The notes: generated by a model from the sequence alone, not told the origin. Shown: positions 18,108 through 28,207, counted from the stretch's first letter. The stretch: 64,000 nucleotides of DNA from Pseudomonas chlororaphis subsp. aurantiaca (GCF_013466605.1 NZ_CP059162.1:2418001-2482000); one strand, 5' to 3'. Numbers and translations: made by a program.

Positions 18108-19079
18108 ATGTTTACAGCACTGCGTCGATTCAGGCGCGGCATGGCCATTGCCGCCAGCCTCGCCACGCTCACCCTCGCGACACCGACATTCGCCCTGGAT
18201 ACGGTCAAGTTCATGGCCCCAGGCTCCGTGGGCGGCGGTTATGACCAGACCGCGCGGGTTTTGGGCAAGGCCTTGCTCGAGGCCGGCACGGCCAAGTCCG
18301 TGACCTTCGAGAACAAGGGCGGAGCTGGGGGTACCCTGGGGCTGGCGCAGTTCGCCAACAGCACCAAGGGCGACCCGAATGCGCTGCTGGTGGTGGGGGC
18401 GATCATGGTTACGGCGGTGGAGCAGAACAAGCCGCAGATCAGCCTCAAGGACGTGACGCCGATCGCCCGGCTGTTCACCGAATACAACGTGTTCGCCGTG
18501 CGTGAGGAGTCGCCCTACAAGACCCTCGAGGACCTGCTCAAGGACTTCAAGGCCAACCCGGCCAGCATCAAGTGGGGCGGTGGCTCCAAGGGCTCCATCG
18601 ACCATATCGGCATCGCCGAGCTGGCGAGCAAGATGGACGTGCCGGTGAACAAGGTGAACTACGTCGCCTATGCCGGCGGCGGCGAAGTGGTGGCCGCGAC
18701 CCTGGGCGGGCACATCACGGTGATCACCGGCGGTTATGCCGAACTGGCCAAGTACGTGCAGTCCAAGCAGTTCCGCCTGCTCGCCATCGGCGCTCCGGAG
18801 CGTGTCCCGGGCATCGATGCGCCGCCTCTCAAGGAGAAGGGCTACGACGTGATCATCGGCAACTGGCGCGGTGTCTATGGCGCGGCCAACCTTACGGCCG
18901 AGCAACGCAAGGAAGTCACCGACGCGGTCCTGGCCGCCACCAACAGCAAGGTCTGGCAGGACAATGTGAAAGCCAACGCCTGGTCGCCGAGCATTCTCAC
19001 CGGCGATGAGTTCGGCAAATTCGTCGACGAGGAACACCAGCGCCTGCGGGCGATGCTGGTCAAGGTCGGGCTGCTTTGA
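18108..19079 (+). CDS. tctC: Tripartite tricarboxylate transporter, periplasmic binding protein
   Basis: 323 residues with a signal peptide ending in PTFA (about residue 29). The mature protein has FMAPGSVGGGYDQTARVLGKAL and VTFENKGGAGGTLGLAQF, both typical of Bug/TctC binding proteins for citrate and other carboxylates. GGGSKGSIDHIGIAEL and YAGGGEVVAATLGGHI also fit. It starts a three-gene operon with tctB (2-base gap) and tctA. No TctDE two-component system is in view, so the ligand is unassigned. Confidence 0.95.
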   Translation: MFTALRRFRRGMAIAASLATLTLATPTFALDTVKFMAPGSVGGGYDQTARVLGKALLEAGTAKSVTFENKGGAGGTLGLAQFANSTKGDPNALLVVGAIMVTAVEQNKPQISLKDVTPIARLFTEYNVFAVREESPYKTLEDLLKDFKANPASIKWGGGSKGSIDHIGIAELASKMDVPVNKVNYVAYAGGGEVVAATLGGHITVITGGYAELAKYVQSKQFRLLAIGAPERVPGIDAPPLKEKGYDVIIGNWRGVYGAANLTAEQRKEVTDAVLAATNSKVWQDNVKANAWSPSILTGDEFGKFVDEEHQRLRAMLVKVGLL

Positions 19080-19080
19080 G

Positions 19081-19575
19081 ATGGCCGGGCGCAGCAGGGT
19101 CGTGCTGTCGCAGTTGGCGATTGGCCTGGGGCTGATCGCCATCAGCCTGGTGCTGGTCATCGGCGCCTTGCGCTTTCCGCCCGAGATGGGCTTCGTCATC
19201 CTCGGCGCCCATGTCTATCCCTGCGCTGTCGGCGCCTTTCTGGGCGCCGTCGGCCTGCTGTTGAGCTACCAGGCCTGTACCGGTGGTTTGCGCGAGTTGG
19301 GCGAGCCCGGCGACGACAGCGCCCAGGCCCAGCCCGGCGGCAGGCTGGGGGCGGCCTGGGTCACCGCCGGCCTGGTGGCGATTGCCGTGTTGATCAACCT
19401 GATCGGTTTCGTCCTGGCCGCCGGCTTGCTGTTTGCCTGCTCGGCACGGGGTTTCGGCAGCCGGCGTCCGCTGCGGGACCTGGCCATCGGCATCGCCCTG
19501 ACCCTGCCGATCTACTGGCTGTTCAACGCCGGGCTGGGCGTGGCCCTGCCACCCCTGGTCAATGCCTGGATCTGA
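19081..19575 (+). CDS. tctB: Tripartite tricarboxylate transporter, small membrane subunit
   Basis: 164 residues from the ATG one base after the tctC stop. Four hydrophobic segments are visible ([88 protein letters not shown]), the expected TctB layout. It pairs with the large subunit TctA encoded next. Confidence 0.92.
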   Translation: MAGRSRVVLSQLAIGLGLIAISLVLVIGALRFPPEMGFVILGAHVYPCAVGAFLGAVGLLLSYQACTGGLRELGEPGDDSAQAQPGGRLGAAWVTAGLVAIAVLINLIGFVLAAGLLFACSARGFGSRRPLRDLAIGIALTLPIYWLFNAGLGVALPPLVNAWI

Positions 19576-19598
19576 GCCGGGCCGAAGGAGGTCACACG

Positions 19599-21107
19599 GT
19601 GGACATTCTCTTGAGCCTGGCGACAGGTTTCTCCGCGGCGCTGGCGCCGATCAATCTGCTCTGGGGGTTTATCGGCTGCCTGCTGGGCACGGCGATCGGT
19701 GTGTTGCCGGGGATCGGCCCGGCGCTGACGGTGGCCCTGCTGTTGCCGATCACCGCCAAGGTCGATCCCACCGGCGCACTGATCATGTTCGCCGGCATCT
19801 ATTACGGCGCGCAGTTCGGTGGCTCGACCACCTCGATCCTGCTCAATACCCCGGGTGAGTCGTCGTCCATGGTCACCGCCCTGGAGGGCAATCTCATGGC
19901 CCGCAACGGCCGCGCCGGGCCGGCCCTGGCCACCGCGGCGATCGGCTCGTTTTTCGCCGGCACCATCGCCACCGTGCTGCTGACCCTGTTCGCCCCCCTG
20001 GTCGCCATGTTGGCGCTGAAGTTCGGCCCCGCGGAGTATTTCGCGATCCTGGTGCTGTCCTTCACCACGGTCTCGGCGGTGCTCGGCGCGTCCATGCTGC
20101 GCGGTTTCGCCTCGCTGGGGATCGGCCTGGGCATCGGCCTGATCGGCCTCGACTCGACCTCGGGCATTGCCCGCTACACCCTGGGCGTTCCCGAGCTGGT
20201 CGATGGCATCGAAGTGGTGCTGGTGGCGGTCGGCCTGTTCGCCGTGGGGGAGGCTTTGTACAGCCTGCTGTATCAGAAGGAGGAAGCCTCCGGCCGCCAT
20301 CGCCTGACCTCCTTGTGGATGACCCGCGCCGACTGGAGGCGCTCGATTCCCGCCTGGCTGCGGGGCACGCTGATCGGATTTCCGTTCGGCTCGATCCCGG
20401 CCGGTGGCGCGGAGATTCCGACCTTCCTGTCCTATTCCACCGAGCGCAAGCTGAGCAAGCACCCGGAAGAATTCGCCGCCAGCAAGGGGCAGGGCGCCAT
20501 CGAAGGGGTGGCCGGCCCGGAAGCCGCCAACAACGCCAGCGCCACCGGTTCCCTGGTGCCTCTGCTGACCCTGGGCATTCCGACCTCCGCCACCGCGGCG
20601 ATCCTGTTGGCGGCGTTCCAGAACTACAACCTGCAGCCGGGGCCGCTGCTGTTCCAGACCTCGGGTGACCTGGTCTGGACCCTGGTGGCCTCGCTGTACA
20701 TCGGCAACCTCATCCTGCTGGTGCTGAACCTGCCGCTGGTCGGGCTCTGGGTGAAGCTGCTGCAGATCCCCCGGCCGTACCTCAATGCCGGGATCCTGGT
20801 GTTCGCCTCCATCGGCGTGTACGGCATGCGCCACTCGTCCTTCGACCTGTTGCTGATGCTGGCGATCGGCTGGGGCGGGGTGCTGATGCGGCGTTTCGAT
20901 TTTCCCGTCGCGCCGGTGATCGTCGGCATGCTGCTGGGGCCGATGGCGGAAAAACAGCTGCGCAACGCCTTGTCCATCAGCCAGGGCGACTGGTCGATAT
21001 TCGTCACCCAACCGATAGCGGCGGCCTTCCTCGGCTTGACCCTGCTGGTGCTGGTGGTGCCCCACCTGCTGCACGCCCGGGGCATCAAATTGCAAGAGGA
21101 CGATTGA
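19599..21107 (+). CDS. tctA: Tripartite tricarboxylate transporter, large membrane subunit
   Basis: 502 residues with about twelve membrane segments. Signature stretches are [43 protein letters not shown] and [35 protein letters not shown]. The GTG start at 19599 is preceded by AAGGAGG (19585-19591). It completes the TctCBA sodium-linked carboxylate importer. Confidence 0.96.
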   Translation: MDILLSLATGFSAALAPINLLWGFIGCLLGTAIGVLPGIGPALTVALLLPITAKVDPTGALIMFAGIYYGAQFGGSTTSILLNTPGESSSMVTALEGNLMARNGRAGPALATAAIGSFFAGTIATVLLTLFAPLVAMLALKFGPAEYFAILVLSFTTVSAVLGASMLRGFASLGIGLGIGLIGLDSTSGIARYTLGVPELVDGIEVVLVAVGLFAVGEALYSLLYQKEEASGRHRLTSLWMTRADWRRSIPAWLRGTLIGFPFGSIPAGGAEIPTFLSYSTERKLSKHPEEFAASKGQGAIEGVAGPEAANNASATGSLVPLLTLGIPTSATAAILLAAFQNYNLQPGPLLFQTSGDLVWTLVASLYIGNLILLVLNLPLVGLWVKLLQIPRPYLNAGILVFASIGVYGMRHSSFDLLLMLAIGWGGVLMRRFDFPVAPVIVGMLLGPMAEKQLRNALSISQGDWSIFVTQPIAAAFLGLTLLVLVVPHLLHARGIKLQEDD

Positions 21108-21343
21108 GCACACGGCGATGCGTGCCAGTCGGCGTGGCACGTCACTTCAGAATGTCATGGCAGGCCCCTAGGATGGGGGCTGCCAGGCGATTTGCGTCCT
21201 GGAGCATTGCCTGCAATAGAGCCGATCCGGGTGCGGTGCCGAGACACTGACCCGGCGAGCGGTGCTTTCTGCCCTTTCGATACGCGGCAAGTGAAGGCAC
21301 AATGCGCATCCTTTTTTTGGCTGGCCTGGCCGGAGGCCTCGAA

Positions 21344-22441
21344 ATGATCAAAACGCCGTACTACCTCATCGACAAACAGAAACTGCTCGGCAACATGCAG
21401 AAGATCGCCTATGTGCGCGAGCAGTCCGGCGCCAAGGCCCTGCTGGCGCTCAAGTGCTTCGCCACCTGGTCGGTGTTCGACCTGATGCAGCAGTACATGG
21501 ACGGCACCACCTCGTCGTCGCTGTACGAGCTCAAGCTCGGCCGGCAGAAGTTCGCCGGCGAGACCCACGCCTACAGCGTGGCCTGGGCCGACGACGAAAT
21601 CGAAGAGATGCTCGACAACTGCGACAAGATCATCTTCAACTCCATCGGCCAGCTGCAGCGCTTCGCCGCGGCGTCCGAAGGCAAGGTCCGCGGTCTGCGG
21701 GTCAACCCCCAGGTGAGCAGTTCCGATTACCTGCTGGCCGACCCGGCGCGTCCGTTCAGCCGCCTGGGCGAGTGGGACCCGGTGAAGGTCGAGGCCGTCA
21801 TCGAGCAGATCACAGGCTTCATGTTCCACAACAACTGCGAGAACAGCGACTTCGGCCTGTTCGACCAGATGCTGGGCACCATCGAGGAGCGCTTCGGCCA
21901 CCTGCTGCACAAGGTCGAATGGGTCAGCCTCGGCGGCGGCATCCACTTCACCGGCGAAGGCTATGCCCTGGATGAGTTCTGCGCGCGCCTCAAGGCGTTC
22001 TCCGAGAAGTACGGCGTGCAGGTCTACCTGGAGCCGGGCGAAGCGGCGATCACCCAGAGCGCCTCGCTGGAAGTCACCGTGCTCGACACCCTCTATAACG
22101 GCAAGCACCTGGCGGTGGTCGACAGCTCCATCGAAGCGCACATGCTCGATCTGCTGATCTATCGCCTGAACGCCAAGCTGGCGCCCAGCGCGGGCGAACA
22201 TACCTACATGGTGTGCGGCAAGTCTTGCCTGGCCGGAGACATCTTCGGCGAGTACCAATTCGATCGTCCGCTGGCCATCGGCGATCGGCTGTCGTTCATT
22301 GACGCGGCGGGTTACACCATGGTCAAGAAAAACTGGTTCAACGGCCTGAAAATGCCGTCCATCGTAGTGAAACAACTCGACGGTAGTGTCGAGGTGGTTC
22401 GTGAATTTGGGTTCGAAGACTACCTGTCCAGCCTCTCGTAA
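21344..22441 (+). CDS. nspC: Carboxynorspermidine/carboxyspermidine decarboxylase
   Basis: 365 residues from the ATG at 21344, chosen because GGAGG lies eight bases upstream; an in-frame ATG at 21302 lacks this. A fold-III PLP decarboxylase: LLALKCFATWSVFDLM contains the PLP lysine, and GGGIHFTGEGYALDEF, YLEPGEAAITQSASLEV and CGKSCLAGDIFGEY form the rest of the active site. It decarboxylates carboxynorspermidine or carboxyspermidine in the alternative polyamine route. The dehydrogenase that makes its substrate follows 26 bases later. Confidence 0.95.
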   Translation: MIKTPYYLIDKQKLLGNMQKIAYVREQSGAKALLALKCFATWSVFDLMQQYMDGTTSSSLYELKLGRQKFAGETHAYSVAWADDEIEEMLDNCDKIIFNSIGQLQRFAAASEGKVRGLRVNPQVSSSDYLLADPARPFSRLGEWDPVKVEAVIEQITGFMFHNNCENSDFGLFDQMLGTIEERFGHLLHKVEWVSLGGGIHFTGEGYALDEFCARLKAFSEKYGVQVYLEPGEAAITQSASLEVTVLDTLYNGKHLAVVDSSIEAHMLDLLIYRLNAKLAPSAGEHTYMVCGKSCLAGDIFGEYQFDRPLAIGDRLSFIDAAGYTMVKKNWFNGLKMPSIVVKQLDGSVEVVREFGFEDYLSSLS

Positions 22442-22467
22442 GCTGGCGGAAAGGAGAGATAAAGAAA

Positions 22468-23703
22468 TTGAAGAAGAACGTTCTTATCATTGGTGCAGGA
22501 GGTGTCGCCAAGGTGGTGGCCCACAAGTGCGCGCAGCACAACGACGAACTCGGTCGTATTGCTATCGCGTCGCGCAACATCTCCAAATGCCAGGCCATCA
22601 TCGACAGCGTCAAGGCCAAGGGCAGCCTCAAACAGCCCGCGCAAATCAAGGCCTACGCGCTCAATGCGCTGGACATCGAGGCGACCAAGGCGCTGATCCG
22701 CGAGACCGAATCGCAGATCGTCATCAACGTCGGCTCCGCCTTCCTCAACATGTCGGTGCTGCGTGCCTGCATCGATACCGGCGTGGCCTACCTGGACACC
22801 GCCATTCACGAAGAACCGGGCAAGATCTGCGAGACGCCGCCCTGGTATGGCAACTACGAGTGGAAGCACCTCGAGGAATGCCAGCAGAAGAACATCACCG
22901 CCATTCTCGGCGTGGGCTTCGACCCGGGTGTGGTCAACGCCTATGCGGCCCTGGCCAGACAACAGTATTTCGACCGCATTGATTCGATCGACATTCTCGA
23001 CGTCAATGCCGGTTCCCATGGCAAATATTTCGCCACTAATTTCGATCCGGAAATCAATTTCCGCGAATTCACCGGACAGGTGTGGAGCTGGCAGGACAGC
23101 CAGTGGACCAGCAACACCATGTTCGAAGTCAAGCGTACCGACGACCTGCCGGTGGTGGGCGCGCAGAACCTGTACCTGACCGGCCACGATGAAGTGCACT
23201 CGCTGTCGAAGAACCTCGACGTGCCCAACGTGCGCTTCTGGATGAGCTTCGGCGAGCACTACATCAACGTCTTCACCGTGCTCAGGAACCTCGGCCTGCT
23301 CTCCGAGCAACCGGTCAAGACCGCCGAAGGCCTGGAAGTGGTGCCGCTGAAAGTGGTCAAGGCCGTGCTGCCCGATCCCGCCTCGCTGGCACCGGGCTAC
23401 ACCGGCAAGACCTGCATCGGCGACCTGGTCAAGGGCACCAAGGATGGCCAGCCGCGTGAAGTCTTCATCTACAACGTGGCCTGCCACGAAGAAGCCTTTG
23501 CCGAAACCGACAGCCAGGGCATTTCCTACACCGCGGGCGTACCGCCGGTGGCCGCGGCTCTGCTGGTGGCCCGTGGCGAATGGGACGTGCAGCGCATGGT
23601 CAACGTCGAGGAGCTGCCGGCCGAGCCGTTCCTCAAGGCGCTGGACGTGATGGGCCTGCCGACCCGCGTCAAGGACGAGAACGGCGACCGTCCCTGGAAC
23701 TGA
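22468..23703 (+). CDS. Carboxynorspermidine/carboxyspermidine synthase (saccharopine dehydrogenase family)
   Basis: 411 residues with a TTG start preceded by AAGGAG (22451-22456); no in-frame ATG exists near it. The Rossmann motif VLIIGAGGVAKVVAHKCAQ, then LDTAIHEEPGKICE and GVGFDPGVVNAYAAL, match the CASDH branch. The enzyme condenses aspartate semialdehyde with putrescine or diaminopropane using NADPH, and NspC upstream removes the carboxyl group. The pair gives spermidine or norspermidine independently of S-adenosylmethionine decarboxylase. Confidence 0.94.
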   Translation: MKKNVLIIGAGGVAKVVAHKCAQHNDELGRIAIASRNISKCQAIIDSVKAKGSLKQPAQIKAYALNALDIEATKALIRETESQIVINVGSAFLNMSVLRACIDTGVAYLDTAIHEEPGKICETPPWYGNYEWKHLEECQQKNITAILGVGFDPGVVNAYAALARQQYFDRIDSIDILDVNAGSHGKYFATNFDPEINFREFTGQVWSWQDSQWTSNTMFEVKRTDDLPVVGAQNLYLTGHDEVHSLSKNLDVPNVRFWMSFGEHYINVFTVLRNLGLLSEQPVKTAEGLEVVPLKVVKAVLPDPASLAPGYTGKTCIGDLVKGTKDGQPREVFIYNVACHEEAFAETDSQGISYTAGVPPVAAALLVARGEWDVQRMVNVEELPAEPFLKALDVMGLPTRVKDENGDRPWN

Positions 23704-23845
23704 TTCACCTCCCGCTGTAAAGAAACCAGGTGCGCATGGATGGCGTGCCTGGCTCTCGATTCCCGCTACTCCCTCCTGCCAAGACAATTGCGCCCTGCAT
23801 GTAACCTCAGGCGTGCGACCGTACCCGACCGACGCCAGAAGCAAG

Positions 23846-23953
23846 CCCCGGCAGTTCCAGATCAAGCACCTGGCCCGCATCAAGGGCGTGCAGAGCCTGA
23901 AGACGGAAATCCCCATGCAGAAAATCAAACTGAGTACCGAACTGCCGGTGTGA
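23846..23953 (+). pseudogene. Possible remnant of an Lrp/AsnC-type regulator C-terminus
   Basis: The frame ending at the TGA 23951-23953 reads QFQIKHLARIKGVQSL followed by KTEIPMQKIKLSTELPV, about 36 residues. This resembles the last beta-strand/helix of Lrp/AsnC regulators (helix, GV, TxxVL, K.TTELP-like end). No ribosome site, start or helix-turn-helix is recognisable upstream in any frame, so it would be a decayed 3' end. The match is by eye and could be chance. Confidence 0.35.
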
Positions 23954-24034
23954 CGCTCGTCGGTTACCTGGAGGGAAATGGCCCGTCAGCGATACTCAAG
24001 GGTCGGAACGACACCCCTCCAGAGGATGACCAGG

Positions 24035-24439
24035 ATGAAGAAACAGACCAGCGACACCACGCCGGCAGAGCAGAGTGGTGCCGCTTCACTGCTGATAGAT
24101 GGGCGCATCGAGGAACTGGGCGATTGGCGCGGCGAGATGCTGGCCCGGGTCCGGAGGCTGATCAGGCAGGCCGATCCGCAGGTGGTCGAGGAGTGGAAGT
24201 GGCGCGGGGTGCCGGTGTGGTCCCACGGCGGCATCCTCTGCACCGGCGAGACCTACAAGAACGTCGTCAAGCTGACCTTCGCCAAGGGCGCCGCGCTGGA
24301 CGACCCGGCGGGCCTGTTCAACGCCAGCCTCGAGGGCAATACCCGCCGGGCGATCGATCTGCATGAGGGTGACAGCCTGGACGAGGCCGCCTTGCAGGCG
24401 CTGATCCTGGCGGCCGTGGCGCTCAACCGCTCGTGCTGA
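24035..24439 (+). CDS. DUF1801 domain protein
   Basis: 134 residues from the ATG at 24035 with GAGG nine bases upstream. The body has LARVRRLIRQADPQVVEEWKW and GVPVWSHGGILCTGETYKNVVKLTFAKGAAL, the YdhG/DUF1801 pattern (a small alpha-beta fold of unknown function). It stands alone between the polyamine genes and hsp20. Family assignment is good, function unknown. Confidence 0.8.
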   Translation: MKKQTSDTTPAEQSGAASLLIDGRIEELGDWRGEMLARVRRLIRQADPQVVEEWKWRGVPVWSHGGILCTGETYKNVVKLTFAKGAALDDPAGLFNASLEGNTRRAIDLHEGDSLDEAALQALILAAVALNRSC

Positions 24440-24511
24440 GCGGGCATTCGCGTCTGATTGTCATGCGCCTTGCCGACACGATGGATGCACGGTCTCTATT
24501 GTTGGCCGGCC

Positions 24512-24547
24512 AAAAAAAGCCCCTTGCCGATTTCCCGGCAAGGGGCT
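24512..24547 (-). terminator. Intrinsic terminator of the hsp20 gene
   Basis: An 11-bp stem (AGCCCCTTGCC 24518-24528 / GGCAAGGGGCT 24537-24547) is followed on the minus strand by seven T residues. It lies 13 bases past the hsp20 stop. Confidence 0.92.
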
Positions 24548-24559
24548 GGCTGGCCTGGG

Positions 24560-25102
24560 TCATTCGCCTTTGATCTGCACGACCTTGTCCGCATTCAGGG
24601 CGGCAGGTTTTTTCGGCAGCGAGATGCTCAGCACGCCTTTGCTGAAGCTCGCCTCGATCTTCTCGGCATCGACCCCTTTGGGCAGGTTGAATACCCGCTC
24701 GAAGGAACCGTAATGACGTTCGCTCAGGTGATAGCCTTTTCTGTTTTCTTGTGTTTCCTCTCTCTTTTCACCCTTGATGATCAGGCTGCCGTCGGAGAGT
24801 TTGATCTCGATATTCTTCTGATCCATGCCGGGCAATTCGGCAGTGATTTCGAAGCTTTCGTCTTTCTCGGTGATGTCGACGGCAGGCATGCCACGGCCGA
24901 TCAGTTCGCGCCGCCAGAACGGGTCCACATCGAACAGCCCACGGCTGAAGGGAGACAGGCCGGGGCCGCGATTGAAGTCATCGAACAGGTGATCGACCTG
25001 TTGCCGCAGCTTTTCCAGAGGTTGCCACAGGTCGCTCATGCTCGAACGCCGGGTGGCCTTGTCTTCAGTCTCGATCGGCATTTTTTTCACGGAGTTGGCC
25101 AT
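24560..25102 (-). CDS. Hsp20/alpha-crystallin family small heat-shock protein
   Basis: 180 residues from the ATG at 25102, which has GGAGG upstream. The alpha-crystallin domain runs from about residue 75 (MPAVDITEKDESFEITAELPG) to the conserved end AEKIEASFSKGVLSISLPK. The N-terminal region (DLWQPLEKLRQQVDHLFDDF) is amphipathic. The C-terminal IXI tail motif is not obvious. It acts as an ATP-independent holdase for unfolding proteins in the cytoplasm and is likely heat-regulated, but I did not find a convincing sigma-32 promoter. Confidence 0.93.
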   Translation of the reverse strand: MANSVKKMPIETEDKATRRSSMSDLWQPLEKLRQQVDHLFDDFNRGPGLSPFSRGLFDVDPFWRRELIGRGMPAVDITEKDESFEITAELPGMDQKNIEIKLSDGSLIIKGEKREETQENRKGYHLSERHYGSFERVFNLPKGVDAEKIEASFSKGVLSISLPKKPAALNADKVVQIKGE

Positions 25103-25602
25103 TTTCGCTTCTCCTCCCGGGTTGAGGGCGGGCCGCGAGCCTTCCCTGGGGCGACCCGCCACGACAGAACGGCAACCGGGTCCGCAGGCCTGCAAACCCG
25201 GTCTTTGCGCCCACGACAGCCATCCCGCGAAACGTGCTGCCAAGGGGCTCGATCTGAGTGCTCGAGGATGCCCGGCAGGCGATCCGCCAGGGCCGTCTCC
25301 ATGGGGCGGGCGGTCCTGCACACGCGAGCAATTCCTGCCGCAGGCACTGGCCTTCAAGGCTCGCGCGAACGGCTCGGGCGTGTATTGGTTAGATCGAAAA
25401 TCGGTCCGACAGTTGCACCTCGGGCCATTTGTCTGACAGGCGTAACACCCGCGTTCACGGGCATTGTTACCAAAGCGGCAACGCAGTCTTGGCGACGCGG
25501 TGTTTGTGCCGGTCGCGGCTTCGGGCATAAGCTTCGCTCTTTTTAGCTGCGGTCGTTATTGCTCCCAGCCTTGTCTCACGTGGCCTGCCCTGAGGAAATC
25601 CC
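25103..25602. other. 500-base divergent regulatory region between hsp20 and hemB
   Basis: No gene was found. It must contain promoters for both neighbours. A near-perfect palindrome lies at 25176-25201 (CCGGGT...ACCCGG outside, GCAGG/CCTGC inside). It falls in the ~150-base region just upstream of the hsp20 start and could be a leader structure or a protein site. Apart from this I see nothing specific. Confidence 0.55.
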
Positions 25603-26577
25603 ATGTCCAGCCAGTTCCCCCAAGCCCGTCCCCGTCGCCTGCGCCGCTGCGAACAGATGCGCAGCCTGTTCCAGGAAACCGAGTTCACCCTCAACGACCT
25701 GGTGCTGCCGATTTTCGTCGAGGAAGAAATCGACGATTTCGTGCCGATCAAGAGCATGCCGGGGGTGATGCGCATTCCGGAATCGAAGCTGGCCGGGGAG
25801 ATCGAGCGTTACGCCCGCGCCGGGATCAAGTCGGTGATGACCTTCGGCGTGTCTCACCACCTGGACAGCAACGGCAGCGACACCTGGAACGACAACGGCC
25901 TGGTGTCGCGCATGTCGCGGATCGCCAAGGACGCGGTGCCGGAGATGATCGTGATGTCCGACACCTGCTTCTGCGAGTACACCGACCACGGCCACTGTGG
26001 CGTGCTGCACGGCCATGAGGTGGACAACGACCAGACCCTGGTCAACCTCGGCAAGCAGGCGGTGGCCGCGGCCCGTGCCGGCGCCGATGTGATCGCGCCG
26101 TCGGCGGCCATGGACGGGCAAGTCCAGGCCATTCGCCGCGCCCTGGACGAGGCCGGCTTTACCCAGACCGCGATCATGGCCTATTCCACCAAGTTCGCCT
26201 CGGCGCTCTACGGTCCGTTCCGCGAGGCCGGCGGCAGCGCGTTGAAGGGCGACCGCAAGAGCTACCAGATGAACCCGATGAACCGCCGCGAAGCGGTGCG
26301 CGAGTCGCTGCTGGACGAGCAGGAAGGCGCGGACTCGCTGATGGTCAAGCCGGCCGGGGCTTACCTGGACATCATCCGCGACATCCGCGAAGCCTCGCGC
26401 CTGCCGGTGACCGCGTACCAGGTCAGCGGCGAGTACGCGATGATCAAGTTCGGCGCCCAGGCCGGGGCCATCGACGAAGCGCGGGTGGTGCGCGAAAGCC
26501 TGGGCTCGATCAAGCGCGCCGGGGCGGATCTGATCTTCACCTACTTCGCGATGGACCTGGCGTTGAGCGGGATCTGA
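25603..26577 (+). CDS. hemB: Delta-aminolevulinic acid dehydratase, zinc-type
   Basis: Condenses two 5-aminolevulinate to porphobilinogen. 324 residues with the family lysines in MAYSTKFAS and [12 protein letters not shown]. The metal loop reads [16 protein letters not shown], keeping all three cysteines of zinc-dependent enzymes. From memory, the main P. aeruginosa enzyme replaces these (DALD-like loop) and depends on magnesium. Long stretches here ([39 protein letters not shown]) are near-identical to E. coli HemB as I recall it. This suggests a second, enterobacterial-type paralogue. Confidence 0.96.
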   Translation: MSSQFPQARPRRLRRCEQMRSLFQETEFTLNDLVLPIFVEEEIDDFVPIKSMPGVMRIPESKLAGEIERYARAGIKSVMTFGVSHHLDSNGSDTWNDNGLVSRMSRIAKDAVPEMIVMSDTCFCEYTDHGHCGVLHGHEVDNDQTLVNLGKQAVAAARAGADVIAPSAAMDGQVQAIRRALDEAGFTQTAIMAYSTKFASALYGPFREAGGSALKGDRKSYQMNPMNRREAVRESLLDEQEGADSLMVKPAGAYLDIIRDIREASRLPVTAYQVSGEYAMIKFGAQAGAIDEARVVRESLGSIKRAGADLIFTYFAMDLALSGI

Positions 26578-26590
26578 CGCGTTTTATATA

Positions 26591-26626
26591 GCCTCATCGC
26601 GGGCGACGCTCGATTGCCCGCGATGA
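26591..26626. repeat. Single REP palindrome
   Basis: CATCGCGGGC ... GCCCGCGATG forms a 10-bp inverted repeat around GACGCTCGATT, between the convergent hemB and FAD hydroxylase genes. Confidence 0.75.
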
Positions 26627-26686
26627 CGTCAGCGCTAACACCACAAAAAATCCCTGCGGCCCAGTCGACTGCGGCTGCAACGCTAC

Positions 26687-28207
26687 TCACAACGCAATCT
26701 TGCGCTCCTCGAAATACCGCTCCAGCACCTTCGGGTCCGCCGATTTTTCCGCCAGCGCCACATAAGTGTCCGGCCGCAGCAGGTAGAAGCCGTTGCGCGC
26801 CAGGCCGGCGGCCTGGTGCGCCGGTTCCCAGTCGAACACCGTCAGCGGCAGTTGCCGCTCGGCGCACCAGGCGCGCAGGGCGTCGCTGGTGACGCCGTAC
26901 ACATGCACCTGCCACCCCAGGTGGTCGAGGCTGGCGAAGTTGTCGGTGACGGCGCCATGGGCCCAGGGCAGGCGATCGCCGCCGTGGACATGACCGGCGC
27001 TGCCGCAGCTCAGGGGCGTGTCGCGGTAGTTGAGGGTGATCTGCGACACCGTGCGGAACAGGAACTCGCGCGCCGCTTCCACCGCGGTCACCTTGGGAAT
27101 CAGCAGCGGCGCCAGGCGGGTGCGCAGCAGGTTGGCGATCGGCCCGTCGGCGGTGACGAAGCTGAACACCCGGTCGGTGGTGGCCACCAGGCGCCGGGCG
27201 AATTCGATGCGTTCGAACTCATAGGTCGCCAGCAGGTGCTCCTCGGCCTTGCCGCTGAGCACCGCGGCGAGTTTCCAGGCCAGGTTGATGGCGTCGCCGA
27301 TCCCGGTGTTCATGCCCTGGCCGCCGGCCGGGCTGTGCACGTGGGCGGCGTCGCCAAGCAGGAAGGCGCGGCCGCTGAAGAAGCGCTCGGCCACCCGGTG
27401 ATGCACGCGGTAGGTGGAGAACCAGTTGACCCGGTCGACCTGGACCTTGAGGTTGTCCATGGCGCGACGGCTGACGTCCTCGAATTTCAGGGTTTCCGCC
27501 TGTTCGGCGCGTTCGTCGCGCACCGTGCCGATCAGCCGTGCCCGGCCTTCGCCGGCCAGCGGAAAGACCGCGAGGAAATCCGCCTCGTCGAGGTCGGCGT
27601 GCAGTTCGCCATTGAGCGCCGGGCCCCTGGCGTCGACGTCCGCCACATAGAACACCTGCTGATAGGTACCGCCGGGAAAGTCGATGCCCAGGGTCTTGCG
27701 CACCGTCGAGCGGGCCCCGTCGCAGCCGGCCAGGTAGAAGGCCTGGCAGGTTTCCTCCTGGCCGTCGGCGCCGCGCAGTTGGGCGCTGATCAGGTGGCCG
27801 TGGTCGGTGAAGCTCAGCAGTTCGGTCTGGCGCTCGACCGTTACGCCGAAACGCTGCAGGCGCTCGATCAGTAATTGTTCGTGCTGGTCCTGCGGGTAGA
27901 TTTCCAGGAAGGGGTAGGGCGTCAGGTCCGCGCCGATGCTGCTCAGGGGCAGGTGGGCGGCCTGTTCGCCCTTGACCCAGAGGTTGGCGGCCGGCACCCG
28001 GTGGCCCTGGTCGAGGATGGCCTGGGTCAGGTCCAGCTGGCGGTACAGCTCAAGGGTCCGCGCCTGCACCGCCAGGGCCCGGGAAGTGGTGCCGGGGCCG
28101 GCGGTCTGGTCGAGGATGCGCACCTTGACCCCCTGCCGGCTCAACCACAGCGCCAGAACCAGCCCGGTGGGGCCGGCGCCAATGATCAGTACGTCGCTGC
28201 GGTTCAT
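26687..28207 (-). CDS. FAD-dependent aromatic hydroxylase (PheA/TfdB-like)
   Basis: 506 residues, group A flavin monooxygenase. The GXGXXG motif (VLIIGAGPTGLVLALWLSRQG), the DG motif (GCDGARSTVRKTLG) and the GD motif (FLLGDAAHVHSPAGGQGMN) are all present. A C-terminal thioredoxin-like domain (WQVHVYGV...FYLLRPDTYVAL) is typical of phenol-hydroxylase-like members. It hydroxylates an aromatic or polyketide substrate using NAD(P)H and O2. The LysE and VOC genes downstream could belong to the same unit (52-base gap). Confidence 0.88.
   Translation of the reverse strand: MNRSDVLIIGAGPTGLVLALWLSRQGVKVRILDQTAGPGTTSRALAVQARTLELYRQLDLTQAILDQGHRVPAANLWVKGEQAAHLPLSSIGADLTPYPFLEIYPQDQHEQLLIERLQRFGVTVERQTELLSFTDHGHLISAQLRGADGQEETCQAFYLAGCDGARSTVRKTLGIDFPGGTYQQVFYVADVDARGPALNGELHADLDEADFLAVFPLAGEGRARLIGTVRDERAEQAETLKFEDVSRRAMDNLKVQVDRVNWFSTYRVHHRVAERFFSGRAFLLGDAAHVHSPAGGQGMNTGIGDAINLAWKLAAVLSGKAEEHLLATYEFERIEFARRLVATTDRVFSFVTADGPIANLLRTRLAPLLIPKVTAVEAAREFLFRTVSQITLNYRDTPLSCGSAGHVHGGDRLPWAHGAVTDNFASLDHLGWQVHVYGVTSDALRAWCAERQLPLTVFDWEPAHQAAGLARNGFYLLRPDTYVALAEKSADPKVLERYFEERKIAL

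Noticed and set aside
23740..24366. 208-codon ORF overlapping the DUF1801 gene
   Set aside because: It lies in a different frame from the recognisable DUF1801 protein and has a low-complexity translation.
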